Shown: positions 15,774 to 25,071 of the stretch, piece after piece | How positions within the stretch are numbered: the first letter of the stretch is position 1 | Layout: each line of letters begins with the position of its first letter | NCBI GenBank assembly: GCA_018667915.1 | Contig: JABIRI010000170.1 | Location: forward strand, 1-39,755 | Source: Opitutaceae bacterium | GTDB lineage: Bacteria > Verrucomicrobiota > Verrucomicrobiia > Opitutales > Opitutaceae | DNA: 39,755 nucleotides | Reading direction: 5' to 3' | Notes under the pieces: model-generated | The model's database searches: none | What the model was told of the DNA's origin: nothing | Seen by the model: the letters and a program-made list of their open reading frames with translations, nothing else | Translations under genes and position numbers: made by a program

Positions 15774-16532
15774 TTAATCGAGATAATCGGCGATATTCGG
15801 GATCACCTTCTTGCGGTCACCACCGGGGTGGCGAGCGAGGTATTCATCCTCTTCTTCGGTGGTTTCGTCGTCGGGGTCGTCCGCGGCCTCGTCTTCGATG
15901 ATCACATCGTCCATGGCGGCAACCAATGTCTTCCAATCATCGCTCTCGGCCTCATCGAACCAGTGAGAAAGTCGGCGGGTTTGTTGATCGAGCACCAGTC
16001 CCGGATTCTTTACGCGGCCCTTTTTCATCATTTCGACGAGGCAAGGAATATGGCGTTTAGCGAAACGTGATTGATAATCGGATAGCCACTTGTTCTCCAC
16101 ATTATCACGGCGATTGAGCAATGTGATATCCGAGAAATGAATACAGGCATCGTGCCAAACCATCAGCGGGGGTTGGGCGGCAATGAGATCGCAATGGATG
16201 ACGCAGACGACTCGGGCCAATTCGACCCCTTGCGAGACCATCCACGGTTTAAACGCCTCGATCTGGTCGACCGGATTCCCCCGACCATCAGCAATGAAAA
16301 ATCCTACCGGAACTCCAACCGGCCAATTCGCATCGATCTCGCCCGCGTCGTTCCATTTCCAAGTCACCGAATTCAGCCCGTCAGGGGTGGTTTCAATTTC
16401 ATCTTCCGTCACGAAAACAACGGGGGAGGCATCTTTATCCATGCCGCCATCGATCACATCGGCGACGATATCGCGTCGGCCCGATCCGGCCGCACCCAGT
16501 ATCAGATAAACGAGCGGTTTGTCCGCGCTCAC
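15774..16532 (-). CDS. degenerate G3E/CobW-like P-loop protein
   Basis: A 252-residue protein starting at a GTG that overlaps the aroC stop (GTGA). An ATG further upstream would lie deep inside aroC. Residues 7-17 read [13 protein letters not shown], a Walker A-like loop whose Lys is replaced by Arg. Later [15 protein letters not shown] resembles the NKxD base-recognition strand of CobW/HypB-type GTPases, also altered. An acidic tail ([15 protein letters not shown]) precedes the end. These features suggest a G3E-like fold that may no longer hydrolyse GTP. The role is unknown; coupling to aroC is probably positional. The family call is moderate. Confidence 0.6.
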   Translation of the reverse strand: MSADKPLVYLILGAAGSGRRDIVADVIDGGMDKDASPVVFVTEDEIETTPDGLNSVTWKWNDAGEIDANWPVGVPVGFFIADGRGNPVDQIEAFKPWMVSQGVELARVVCVIHCDLIAAQPPLMVWHDACIHFSDITLLNRRDNVENKWLSDYQSRFAKRHIPCLVEMMKKGRVKNPGLVLDQQTRRLSHWFDEAESDDWKTLVAAMDDVIIEDEAADDPDDETTEEEDEYLARHPGGDRKKVIPNIADYLD

Positions 16533-17617
16533 GATTTGAAAGTTTCGGTTTGGGCGACGTGTCGCATCCAATGATCCACCAATACCAGAGCCGCCATCGC
16601 CTCCACGATCGGAACAGCCCGCGGCACCACACAAGGATCATGGCGCCCCTTGCCCATCAATTCAGTTTCATGCCCCGCGGTGTCGACCGTGGATTGCGAC
16701 TGCAGGATCGTCGCAGTGGGCTTGAACGCGACGCGGAAAACCAGTTCCTCACCGTTACTGATGCCTCCTTGAACACCTCCCGAGCGATTGGTCGTGGTGC
16801 GCACTGTGCCGTCACGATTTTCGAAATTGTCATTGTGCTCGCTGCCTTTTTGCAACGTGCCGCCAAAGCCACTGCCCACTTCAAATCCTTTGGTGGCGGG
16901 TAGCGACAACATCGCTTTCGCCAGATCGGCTTCCAGTCGATCAAAGACGGGTTCGCCAAGTCCAACGGGCAGTCCTTGCACACGGCATTCGATCACGCCG
17001 CCCACAGAATCCCCGTCGGCTCGCACCGCCTTGATGCGATCGATCATGGCCTGAGCCGTCTCTGGATGTGGGCAACGCACCGGAGTCGCTTCGATTTGCT
17101 CCCAGGTCGGCAACTCGGCCAACGCACCTTCTGGCACCGCAATATCGTGAACTCGGGTGATAAACGCGCGCATCTGGACGGCACCGAGGAGTTTTTTGGC
17201 AATCGCTCCCGCGGCGACTCGCCCTATGGTTTCGCGTGCCGAACTGCGCCCGCCACCGCGATGGTCGCGGATGCCATATTTGGTCGCGTAAGTAAAATCG
17301 GCGTGGGAAGGACGGAACTTGTCCTTCATTTCGTCGTAGGCTCCCGGACGCTGATCGGCATTGCGCACCAGCAGCGAAATCGGCGTGCCGGTCGTGCGAC
17401 CTTCGAAAATCCCCGACATAATCTCGACCTTATCCGCCTCTTTGCGGGGAGTTACAATGTCGCTTTGCCCCGGGCGGCGGCGATCCAACTCCGCCTGAAT
17501 TTCTTCAGCCGAAATCTCAAGTTGAGGCGGGCACCCATCGATCACCACGCCAACGGCCGCGCCATGGCTTTCGCCCCACGTGGATATCTGGAATATTTTG
17601 CCGAAAGTATTGGGCAT
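16529..17617 (-). CDS. aroC: chorismate synthase
   Basis: A 362-residue enzyme that makes chorismate from 5-enolpyruvylshikimate 3-phosphate using reduced FMN, the last shikimate step. The start is set at [19 protein letters not shown], the conserved N-terminus; a longer reading frame upstream is not needed. Other family signatures are [51 protein letters not shown] and [18 protein letters not shown]. The gene is divergent from gspD across 182 bases. Confidence 0.97.
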   Translation of the reverse strand: MPNTFGKIFQISTWGESHGAAVGVVIDGCPPQLEISAEEIQAELDRRRPGQSDIVTPRKEADKVEIMSGIFEGRTTGTPISLLVRNADQRPGAYDEMKDKFRPSHADFTYATKYGIRDHRGGGRSSARETIGRVAAGAIAKKLLGAVQMRAFITRVHDIAVPEGALAELPTWEQIEATPVRCPHPETAQAMIDRIKAVRADGDSVGGVIECRVQGLPVGLGEPVFDRLEADLAKAMLSLPATKGFEVGSGFGGTLQKGSEHNDNFENRDGTVRTTTNRSGGVQGGISNGEELVFRVAFKPTATILQSQSTVDTAGHETELMGKGRHDPCVVPRAVPIVEAMAALVLVDHWMRHVAQTETFKS

Positions 17618-17799
17618 GACTGAATAGACGGTTGTTGGTGAGTCCCCTGCCCCGCAAGTGTCAAAATAGCGCAACTTTATCCCTTTTGAGGCGTCTCTTA
17701 GTTAAACCACACTATATCACGGTTTACATAAACACACGGATTAGCTCTGATTCCCTCCCGGCTGGCACTGCCAGCACCCACCAATTTCCGAAGCATCAC
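17618..17799. promoter_or_regulatory. divergent aroC / gspD intergenic region
   Basis: The 182 bases between two outward-facing genes must carry both promoters if neither is read through. A locally AT-rich part (17698-17732, containing ACTATATCACGGTTTACATA) is the likeliest site for the gspD promoter, with TATATC as a -10-like hexamer. No convincing -35 spacing was found. Confidence 0.4.
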
Positions 17800-19845
17800 A
17801 TGCGTTTCACCTCTCTTTTCACCCAAATCTCCCTCGCCGGCCTCTGCTTGAGTGTGTTACCTACTGGCGCCCAAGAAGAAGAGGCGCCCGCCATACTGTC
17901 GTCGGAAATCACCCCCAGTCTTAAAGCACTTACCCCGGATGAGATTTTGCAAGATGGAATCGTGCTTCCATCTGCGGAAACCTACGCAGCTTTCGGGCTC
18001 ATCGAGATCCTGACCGGTCGTTCTGTTCTGCGCTCGGAAAAGATTCCTATCAAACCATTTCAGATGCTCATCAAGCAGCCGATCACGCACGCCGAGGCCT
18101 TGTTGGCAATTGAAACCACCTTGCAGATGAACGACATCGCGGTCGCGCCATTGGGTGAGCGTTTCATCAAAGTCGTTCCTCTCGCCACCGCCCGCATCGA
18201 GTCGCCGGAACTCATCGAAGGCTCCACTCTGGAGATGCCAGCCAGCGGGCGCGTCGCGACCAAGCTCTTCGCTTTCGAGTTTGTTCAGGTCCAACAGTTT
18301 GCTCCAAATATCGCTAACCTGTTCAACGGGCAGATGGGAGGAATATTAATCTTTCCGGAATCGAATGCGATGCTGGTCACCGACACCATCAGTTCGCTGC
18401 AACGCGTTGAAATTTTGGTAAAGCAACTCGACCAACCCAACGTGGGATCACTCGAACCTAAGTTTTACCCGCTGGTCTACGCCAAGGCTTCCGATCTCGC
18501 CAATAAGATGCGGACCATTCTCCAAGGACCTGCCGCAACTCAACTTGGCACCAGCACCACGTTCAACGCTGACGATCGCACGAATCAGATCATCGTGATC
18601 TCCGATGGACGGTTGCACCCCTTTTTCGACAAACTGATCGCCCGTCTCGACGTGCGTTCCGATCCCAACACGCGTAACGAGATCATCTACCTCAAACACG
18701 CTGAGGCTACTGAGGTAGCGAGTCTCGTCAGCAATTTGGTGTCCGGACAAAACCAAGCCACCTCACGCTCGGAGTCCGCCCGACGTCCCGGTCAAACCGG
18801 AGCGACTACCGTGGCGCCCGCCACCCTTACCCCGGCCAACGCTGCGGCTGCCATCGGCGCAAATTCCAGTGAGTTCAGCCAACTCGTCACCATCCTTCCC
18901 GACGAGCGGAGCAACGCTGTCGTCGTGAGCGGCACCGTTGAAGACATTCGTCTGATTAAAGAACTTATCGATAAAATCGACGTGCTTCTCGCCCAAGTCC
19001 GCATCGAAGTCGTGATCGCAGAGGTTTCACTGACCGATGCTTCGAGCACCGGTATCAGTGAATTGGGTCTGCTGGTCCAAGACGGAAAACTCGTGGGATT
19101 CACGGGAGGAGGCGCTGGACTCGGTGTCAGTGGCAGTGGTCGCGCCGCCGCCAACACCGCCGGAACGGACGAGTTCATCTCCGAGACGTTTGCGACGTTG
19201 GCTAACCGACAACTCTCGGGAGTGGTCTCGCTCGGAACGACTCCTCGCAAAAATAACGCCGAGTTCCTCCAAGTGCCCGCCGTGGTCACCACGCATAACA
19301 AGGAAGCCGAGTTCTTCGTCGGGCAAGATATCCCAGTTCTCGGTAGCTTCATTCCCGACGCGGGCTCCACGAGCACTTCAAATACCGCCTTCCGCACGAC
19401 CGTAAACAATCGCCAGGTCGGTATCCGGCTATTGGTCAAACCCCTCATTGGCAACGATGGCTCGGTGCAGCTGGAAATCGAACAGTCGGTCGAAGACGTA
19501 ATCGGTAATACCACCATCGATGGTAATTCCCAGCCCATCGTCGGACAGCGTGAAATGAAATCCTTCATCAGCGTGCAAGATGGCGAGATCATTGTCATGG
19601 GCGGTCTTCAACGCGGCAACAACCGCAAGGAAACCAATCGTTTCGGCCCGATCCCATTCATCGGCGATCTCCTCGGATTGCGGACCCGCTCCAAAGAAAA
19701 AACGGATCTGATCTTCTTCCTCCGACCGACCATCTTAAGTGTGGGTAGTAGCACCGATAACGACGGAGCGATGGAACGCGTGGATCGTATGTCCAATGCA
19801 GATGACGTGCGACGGGTGCTGGAAAGCGGCCCGTTGAATCAGTAA
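17800..19845 (+). CDS. gspD: type II secretion outer-membrane secretin GspD
   Basis: A 681-residue secretin forming the outer-membrane channel. The start at 17800 gives a classical signal peptide (MRFTSLFTQISLAGLCLSVL, cleavage after TGA near residue 25); an ATG 168 bases earlier would bury it. N-domains include KLFAFEFVQVQQFAPNIANLF and FYPLVYAKASDLANKM with NQIIVISDG. A Ser/Ala/Thr-rich linker follows (about residues 325-360). The secretin core reads VRIEVVIAEVSLTD, QVPAVVTTHNKEAEFFVGQDIPVLG, VGIRLLVKPLIG and VQDGEIIVMGGL, ending FFLRPTIL. It is followed by gspE and gspF. GspC is not seen. Confidence 0.93.
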   Translation: MRFTSLFTQISLAGLCLSVLPTGAQEEEAPAILSSEITPSLKALTPDEILQDGIVLPSAETYAAFGLIEILTGRSVLRSEKIPIKPFQMLIKQPITHAEALLAIETTLQMNDIAVAPLGERFIKVVPLATARIESPELIEGSTLEMPASGRVATKLFAFEFVQVQQFAPNIANLFNGQMGGILIFPESNAMLVTDTISSLQRVEILVKQLDQPNVGSLEPKFYPLVYAKASDLANKMRTILQGPAATQLGTSTTFNADDRTNQIIVISDGRLHPFFDKLIARLDVRSDPNTRNEIIYLKHAEATEVASLVSNLVSGQNQATSRSESARRPGQTGATTVAPATLTPANAAAAIGANSSEFSQLVTILPDERSNAVVVSGTVEDIRLIKELIDKIDVLLAQVRIEVVIAEVSLTDASSTGISELGLLVQDGKLVGFTGGGAGLGVSGSGRAAANTAGTDEFISETFATLANRQLSGVVSLGTTPRKNNAEFLQVPAVVTTHNKEAEFFVGQDIPVLGSFIPDAGSTSTSNTAFRTTVNNRQVGIRLLVKPLIGNDGSVQLEIEQSVEDVIGNTTIDGNSQPIVGQREMKSFISVQDGEIIVMGGLQRGNNRKETNRFGPIPFIGDLLGLRTRSKEKTDLIFFLRPTILSVGSSTDNDGAMERVDRMSNADDVRRVLESGPLNQ

Positions 19846-19881
19846 TTCAGCTACCCGGCCCTCCCCTTCCACTTCTGAAAC

Positions 19882-21627
19882 ATGGATCTTCTCGCCGCCG
19901 ATAGCCTGCCAGAATCATTGATCGGCTCCTTGGAAGAGGAGCAAGAGCAACTGATTTTCGAGGCTGCCCGTCACGAACGCGTGGCCGCTCTGGCGACCGC
20001 GCTCAATCGACCGGAACAGGAGGTGCTCCACGATATCGCCCACCATGCCGGTATCGACATCGCCTCCGATTTGCGGGCGGACGACTCTTCCCTCCGCCTC
20101 CTGCCCGCTCGACTCGTGCACGAGTATCAGGTTCTGCCGATTGCCTTAGGCGAACCCGCAGTCGAATCGACCGAGGACGAAGATGACGAACCGGTTGAAC
20201 CCGGTCCCGACACTCCGCTGCATCTCGCGACCGCTTGGTTGCCGGATGATGTCATGTCGGACTGGATACATACCTTTACGCCCCGGCCCGTCGTCTGGCA
20301 CCTGGCGGTTGCGGAACGCGTCCACCAACTGATCGTCGAGCATTTCGGCGTGGGTGCTGCTTCACTCGACGATGGCGACGACGACTACCTTTCCCCCGAA
20401 GCGGCCGAAGCCGATGCTGAGATCGTCGACGAAGATGCCGCCGTCGTGCGCTTCGTGACCGAGGTCATATCCCAAGCCATTGCCGACGAGGCCACGGATA
20501 TCCATTTCGAGCCCCAGGACGGACAGTTGCGGATTCGTTATCGCGTCGACGGCCTGTTGGTGCCCGTGCCCGTGCCGGAGAATCTCCTGCGTTACCAAGA
20601 CGCCATCATATCCCGCGTTAAAATTATGGCGCGGCTCAATATTTCCGAGAAACGACTTCCTCAGGACGGCCGGATCAATTTCAAGGCCGGCAGTGTGGTG
20701 CTCGACATTCGAGTTTCGACTTTCCCCACCATTTACGCCGAGTCCATTTCGCTACGTCTGCTCAACCAGAAGAAGCAGGCGTTCTCCATGGAAAAACTCG
20801 GCATGAGTAAGACCGAGCAGGATATCATCACCGAGGTCTTACACTACCCCCATGGCATCATTCTGGTCACGGGACCAACCGGTTCAGGCAAGTCGACTTC
20901 GCTGAACGCGTTCCTGCGCAAAATCAATTCCACCGATCTACGTATCATCACGATTGAGGATCCGATCGAATACGAAATCGAAGGCGTCAACCAACTGCAG
21001 GTGCGGTCAGAAATCGGCCTCACGTTCGCGAGCGCACTACGCCATGTGCTGCGTCAGGATCCCGATGTCATCATGGTGGGTGAGATCCGTGACCGCGAAA
21101 CCGCCGACATCGCTATCCGCGCTTCACTCACCGGTCACTTGGTGTTCTCCACCATCCATACGAACGACGCGCCCGGTGCATTTACTCGATTGGTGGACAT
21201 GGGTATCGAACCGTTCCTCGTCGCCTCATCCATTGAGCTCGTCATCGCCCAACGTTTGGTGCGTCGCCTGTGTCCGGTCTGTGCCGAGGACAAGGAAATC
21301 AACCCGATCAAACTCCGCGAGAACCTGCTCGTGCTCGGCCTCGATCCCGACAAGCCGGAACATCAAATCAAGAGCTTCAAGTCACCTTGCGGCTGCGACC
21401 GTTGCCGTGGAACCGGCTATCGCGGCCGAATCGGAATATTCGAAATCTTCCGCCTCAACGAAGAGCTCCACGAACTTGTGCTCAAACGCGAAAGCACCCG
21501 CACGCTCGGACAAGTCGCCCGCAAACACGGCATGCGCACACTTGGGCAATCGGGTTGGGAAAAAATCGTCGCAGGCTACACCACCATGGACGAGGTGCTC
21601 CGCGTCGTGACGGTGACCGAATCATAA
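19882..21627 (+). CDS. gspE: type II secretion ATPase GspE
   Basis: A 581-residue cytoplasmic ATPase powering pseudopilus assembly. The Walker A motif GPTGSGKST is at residues 331-339, Walker B is DPDVIMVGEIRD, the Asp box is ITIEDPIEY and the His box is HLVFSTIHTND. A zinc-type tetracysteine set follows (CPVC, then SPCGCDRCRGTGYRGR). The N-terminal region holds the MshEN/T2SSE_N-type fold and an acidic stretch around residues 93-105 (ESTEDEDDEPVEPG). It begins 36 bases after gspD and ends four bases before gspF, consistent with one operon. Confidence 0.95.
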   Translation: MDLLAADSLPESLIGSLEEEQEQLIFEAARHERVAALATALNRPEQEVLHDIAHHAGIDIASDLRADDSSLRLLPARLVHEYQVLPIALGEPAVESTEDEDDEPVEPGPDTPLHLATAWLPDDVMSDWIHTFTPRPVVWHLAVAERVHQLIVEHFGVGAASLDDGDDDYLSPEAAEADAEIVDEDAAVVRFVTEVISQAIADEATDIHFEPQDGQLRIRYRVDGLLVPVPVPENLLRYQDAIISRVKIMARLNISEKRLPQDGRINFKAGSVVLDIRVSTFPTIYAESISLRLLNQKKQAFSMEKLGMSKTEQDIITEVLHYPHGIILVTGPTGSGKSTSLNAFLRKINSTDLRIITIEDPIEYEIEGVNQLQVRSEIGLTFASALRHVLRQDPDVIMVGEIRDRETADIAIRASLTGHLVFSTIHTNDAPGAFTRLVDMGIEPFLVASSIELVIAQRLVRRLCPVCAEDKEINPIKLRENLLVLGLDPDKPEHQIKSFKSPCGCDRCRGTGYRGRIGIFEIFRLNEELHELVLKRESTRTLGQVARKHGMRTLGQSGWEKIVAGYTTMDEVLRVVTVTES

Positions 21628-21630
21628 GCG

Positions 21631-22908
21631 ATGCCTAATTTTGCCTACAGTGCCAAAGATCGAAACGGCCAGGCAGTCGCGGACGAACTCGAGGCGCCTT
21701 CCCGTAAGGATGCCCTTAGGCGCCTGCAGGCTCGCGGGCTTAAGCCGCTCAAACTGACCGAACGGGCAGCTGGAAAAACTCGTCCCAAGAAAGCCGCCAA
21801 AGCAAAGACCGGGAAAGCCAAGTCGGCTTCACCAAATTCAGCTGAACCGGCGGAAACCAAGACTACTAAGAAATTCCTCAGCAAGCATCGCCTGCCGTTT
21901 CTGCAATCACTGCACGATCTGACCTCCAGCGGACTCTCCGCCGGCGAGGCGATCCGTTTGCTTTCCCAACGCATCAAGGAGCCCGCCCTGCGCGGACTCA
22001 GTGAAGAGATTTGGGATCGCCTCAGCGAAGGAGCCAACCTTTCCAATGCGCTGACCGATTTCCCCACCGTCTTCGACGAATCGACGGTTAGTCTGATTCA
22101 GGCCGGAGAAGCTACCGGAAATCTCAACGACACGTTAGAGCGCCTCATCGAGCACCTCACCGAACAACGCGAACTCCGGCGGCAACTGGGCAATGCATTG
22201 GCCTACCCTGTTTTCATGACAGTCGTCGCTACCGGCGTGATCTTGTTCTTCCTCTTCTTCCTGCTGCCCCGTTTGCAAGGGCTCTTGGATGCACTGGGGG
22301 GTGAGTTGCCTTGGTCAACCCAGCTTCTCGTGATGACTTCGGACTTTGCCTTAAAATACGGCCTCTTGGTCGTGGCTGGTGCCGTCATCGGAGGTATCAG
22401 TTTTTGGCGTTGGCGCGTGAGTGAAGTTGGCCGACTGATTACCGATCAATGGAGCCTGCATATTCCGATGCTCAATACCTTCGTGCAGAGCCAAACCGTA
22501 TTGGCATTCAGCCAAACGCTTTCTGTTCTGCTGGAGAATGGCATCACCACGGCGGAGGCGCTCCGCATGACGGAGAAGCAGGTGCAGAACCGCGTGCACC
22601 GCGCCGCGTTTGATACCGCGATCGATCGTATCATGGAGGGAGAGTCGCTCTCGCAAGCCCTGCCCGAAACCGACTGTTTTCCCGACTTGGTGCTCGATCA
22701 AATGGCGGTAGGCGAAAACACCGGTAACGTGGTCCCGTCGCTTAAAAAGACGGCGGTGACTTACCGAAAATTAATCTCCAATCAGCTCAATGCATTCACC
22801 AAAGTGCTCGCGAGCGGCGTGCTCCTGAGCGTTTTCGTTTTTGTCGGCTTCATCGCCTACGCTATGGTAAGCGCGATCTTCACGCTCAGCAGCAGCTTCA
22901 GCATGTAG
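21631..22908 (+). CDS. gspF: type II secretion inner-membrane platform protein GspF
   Basis: A 425-residue platform protein with two T2SSF domains (about residues 88-210 and 290-415) and three hydrophobic segments (near 195-215, 245-265 and 390-415). The N-terminus MPNFAYSAKDRNGQAVADEL is typical. The motifs LTSSGLSAGEAIRLLSQR, LIQAGEATGNLN and MAVGENTGNVVPSLKK are family markers. Unusual is a Lys/Ala-rich linker at residues about 46-82 (GKTRPKKAAKAKTGKAKSAS) before the first T2SSF domain. It is the last plus-strand T2SS gene and converges on the cyclophilin gene. Confidence 0.94.
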   Translation: MPNFAYSAKDRNGQAVADELEAPSRKDALRRLQARGLKPLKLTERAAGKTRPKKAAKAKTGKAKSASPNSAEPAETKTTKKFLSKHRLPFLQSLHDLTSSGLSAGEAIRLLSQRIKEPALRGLSEEIWDRLSEGANLSNALTDFPTVFDESTVSLIQAGEATGNLNDTLERLIEHLTEQRELRRQLGNALAYPVFMTVVATGVILFFLFFLLPRLQGLLDALGGELPWSTQLLVMTSDFALKYGLLVVAGAVIGGISFWRWRVSEVGRLITDQWSLHIPMLNTFVQSQTVLAFSQTLSVLLENGITTAEALRMTEKQVQNRVHRAAFDTAIDRIMEGESLSQALPETDCFPDLVLDQMAVGENTGNVVPSLKKTAVTYRKLISNQLNAFTKVLASGVLLSVFVFVGFIAYAMVSAIFTLSSSFSM

Positions 22909-22925
22909 CGCGCGCTCAGCGCGCG
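22908..22925. repeat. GCGCGC TCA GCGCGC palindrome
   Basis: A GC palindrome starting at the last base of the gspF stop codon; a variant lies near 9113. It could act as a bidirectional terminator stem, though no T-run follows. Confidence 0.5.
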
Positions 22926-22962
22926 AAGTTCCAAGTAGCAGGTATCAAGTAACATGACGTTG

Positions 22963-22987
22963 CTCCCGGCTCGACGAGCCCGGCTAC
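22963..22987 (-). repeat. GTAGCCGGG(C)TC repeat, inverted variant
   Basis: On the minus strand it reads GTAGCCGGGCTCGTCGAGCC followed by GGGAG, a palindrome of the same design as copies at 21 and 23014. Together with 23014-23040 it fills the gap between the convergent T2SS and cyclophilin genes. Confidence 0.65.
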
Positions 22988-23013
22988 AATTCGTCCGCAC
23001 ACCTTACTCTTCG

Positions 23014-23040
23014 CTGTAGCCGGGGTCGGTGACCCCGGCC
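23014..23040 (+). repeat. GTAGCCGGGGTC palindromic repeat, copy 3
   Basis: CTGTAGCCGGGGTCGGTGAC followed by CCCGGCC. It nearly repeats 21-47 and ends three bases before the stop codon of the minus-strand cyclophilin gene. Confidence 0.75.
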
Positions 23041-23043
23041 GTT

Positions 23044-25071
23044 TCACTCGATCACTTCGTAGGCTTCGACGAGGATCGTGCCGGTGCCGCCATCGGCGCC
23101 CTCCGGTTTGACCGTATAGGCACCCGGCGGGAGACGCACCAGAATCACCGCATCGGCGGAGGCATCTGAATCGAGCTCAAATGCACCCGTGGTGGCAAAC
23201 GCGGCTTTGAGGGCGGCGGTGCCTCCCCAGTTATCGTTGGTCGCAATCGCGTTGGTCTGACCCGCGGGGATCAGGGAGAGCTTCGGATCGGTCATGGTGC
23301 CCGTAACGCCAAAGTTCTCTAGCGAAGGTCCCACAACTCGAATCAACATTGTCTTGGCGCCGGTGCCATCGATCACAAATCCCGGTGCGAGCACGTCCTC
23401 ACCCAAGCCCGAGAAGCCCAAGGCCGAAACGTTTGTTAGCTGCAGGTCTCCACCAATAGCTTCCGGATCATAAACCTCAGCCAATGCGATTCCCGCACTG
23501 GCACTGTCAGTCGCGGTGATGCGCACCGTGTAACCGCGGCTGCCGGCCGTATTCGGCAGAGGCAGGTCCGTCAAAATCGCGGCATCAGCCGAACCGGCAT
23601 CGAGCGCAAACGCGCCCAATGACGCACTGGTGGTGACCAGCGTGGCTGAGTTAGCCGCGTCACCCCAATTGTCATTGGTGGCCACGGCTTCGGACGCACC
23701 GGCGGGAATAATTTCCATCTTCGGATCGGTGAGAGCACTCTGCACGCCGAAGTTAAGGAGCTGCGGCCCTACCGCCCGCACCACCAACGGCTTTGTGCCG
23801 GTGCCGCGCATCACAAATCCTGGGGTCAGGGCGCCATTGGCGGGGATGCGGCCTCGCGTCGATAGATTGGCCAGGCGACTCGTGCCTCCGGAAAGCGTAA
23901 CAATCGCAATGCCCGAATTCACTTCATTGCCGCCCGATGTCAGTTTCGCCCAATAAAATCCCATGTCGCCGGCCGCGGCACTCGCGATGCTCAGGGAAGC
24001 GGCGGTCTCGCCCGTCAATAGTTGGGCGGATGATTCACCCGGTTTTTGACGATACCATTGGTAAGTGATAGCAGCATCGGAATCCGCCGCGACGGTAAGA
24101 CTCACTGCCCCACCTGCAGCCACGTTGGCTGATGAAGGTTGCGATGTGATGGCCAGTCCGCCCGTGAGATAGGAAATCTCTTGTGTGACCACCAAATCAG
24201 AGATGTCCGTGGCATTGACTGAAATGGTCGCGGAACCGGTTGAAACCGGCGTCAGCTGCAACGTGCTCCCGTTGATGGTCGCCAGTACCACGGTCTCGTC
24301 GGAACTGGTGGCGGAAAACGTCAAAGCCGAATCATTGTCACCGCCGGTTGGGTAGATATCAACGCGACGCACCGTATCGATCGTCACCAAGTTTTCTACG
24401 GATGCGGCACCTCCACTAAAGAAGCGCAACGGGATCTCCGAAAACACGCCGCCATCCAGGTTGAAACGATTGATACTCGCGATGACATCAACGACATCCA
24501 TGCCGTTACCCAGCACGCGGCCGTAAGCCGTAAATCCGCTATTATTATCGGGGCCGAGCGTCGCGGTATTGTCTTCGGTATTAAAAAAGAACTGCGCGTT
24601 GGCCGTGTTGATATTAGAGGTGCGAGCAGCTGCGAGGGTTCCGCGGGTGTTCGGCAACGAATACTCCAAATCGACGTTACCGAAGGAGGTAATTGCCGTA
24701 AGCGCCTCGACCGCATAAAACCCTCCGCCCTGCGTAATCGCAGGCGCCGACGAAGTGAACGAGGCTGTGCGATGGAAAAACGTATTATCGTAGAGTTCAC
24801 CGTCGGTGTAGCGCAGGAAATTAGTGACGTGGTTCGGCGCATGTTCCTCCAACAACTCCACATCGAATTTACCAAAAACCGTATCGAATCGAACCAACGG
24901 CGTAGTCACGCCATCCATCGCGAAGTGTGAGCGCAGATCGATGGATATCGCCGCCCCTCCCACGGAACCGGTCTGGTCGCCAATCGAGGTGGTCGTGACC
25001 GGATTTTGAGCTGAAACCACTGACGCAATCAACGCAGTGGCAAGAAGGGGGCGGATGGAAAACCGTTTCAT
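23044..25071 (-). CDS. secreted cyclophilin (PPIase) fused to Ig and C-terminal double module
   Basis: A 675-residue exported protein. The start at 25071 gives a signal peptide MKRFSIRPLLATALIASVVS with cleavage near AQ. Residues 60-235 form a cyclophilin-type prolyl isomerase; R101 (FFHR), Q114 (TQGGGF), Q160 and F162 (AQFFFN) match the usual active-site set, with Phe (SGF) where eukaryotic enzymes have Trp. A bacterial Ig-2-like region (240-295) and an Ig-like domain (305-393) follow. From residue 396 the two-copy module begins (SRLANLSTRG, KPLVVRAVGPQL, ATNDNWG, PPGAYTV). The final gene of the long minus-strand run, it converges on gspF. It may help fold or remodel exported proteins; that is inference. 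Confidence 0.85.
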   Translation of the reverse strand: MKRFSIRPLLATALIASVVSAQNPVTTTSIGDQTGSVGGAAISIDLRSHFAMDGVTTPLVRFDTVFGKFDVELLEEHAPNHVTNFLRYTDGELYDNTFFHRTASFTSSAPAITQGGGFYAVEALTAITSFGNVDLEYSLPNTRGTLAAARTSNINTANAQFFFNTEDNTATLGPDNNSGFTAYGRVLGNGMDVVDVIASINRFNLDGGVFSEIPLRFFSGGAASVENLVTIDTVRRVDIYPTGGDNDSALTFSATSSDETVVLATINGSTLQLTPVSTGSATISVNATDISDLVVTQEISYLTGGLAITSQPSSANVAAGGAVSLTVAADSDAAITYQWYRQKPGESSAQLLTGETAASLSIASAAAGDMGFYWAKLTSGGNEVNSGIAIVTLSGGTSRLANLSTRGRIPANGALTPGFVMRGTGTKPLVVRAVGPQLLNFGVQSALTDPKMEIIPAGASEAVATNDNWGDAANSATLVTTSASLGAFALDAGSADAAILTDLPLPNTAGSRGYTVRITATDSASAGIALAEVYDPEAIGGDLQLTNVSALGFSGLGEDVLAPGFVIDGTGAKTMLIRVVGPSLENFGVTGTMTDPKLSLIPAGQTNAIATNDNWGGTAALKAAFATTGAFELDSDASADAVILVRLPPGAYTVKPEGADGGTGTILVEAYEVIE
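23047..23886 (-). repeat. C-terminal double module, cyclophilin protein
   Basis: Codes for two tandem units of about 130 residues, each with LxNxSxxG, GFVxxGTGxK, RxVGPxLxxFGV, NDNWG and a late PxxxYTV motif. The same pair ends the proteins at 25225, 27140 and 28802. Confidence 0.8.

Noticed and set aside
18780-18810. TGAT-like flavinylation motif in the GspD linker (QTGATT)
   Set aside because: No Asp at the motif start and it lies in a low-complexity Ser/Ala/Thr linker; chance match.
18792-19598. Long open frame antisense to gspD (268 codons)
   Set aside because: It is a codon-bias shadow of a clear secretin gene in GC-rich DNA; the product is Ser/Thr/Pro-rich with no domain.
20954-21610. 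Long open frame in another phase of gspE
   Set aside because: Overlaps the Walker B and zinc regions of GspE entirely; composition (Arg, Ser, Pro, Cys) is typical of an off-frame translation.
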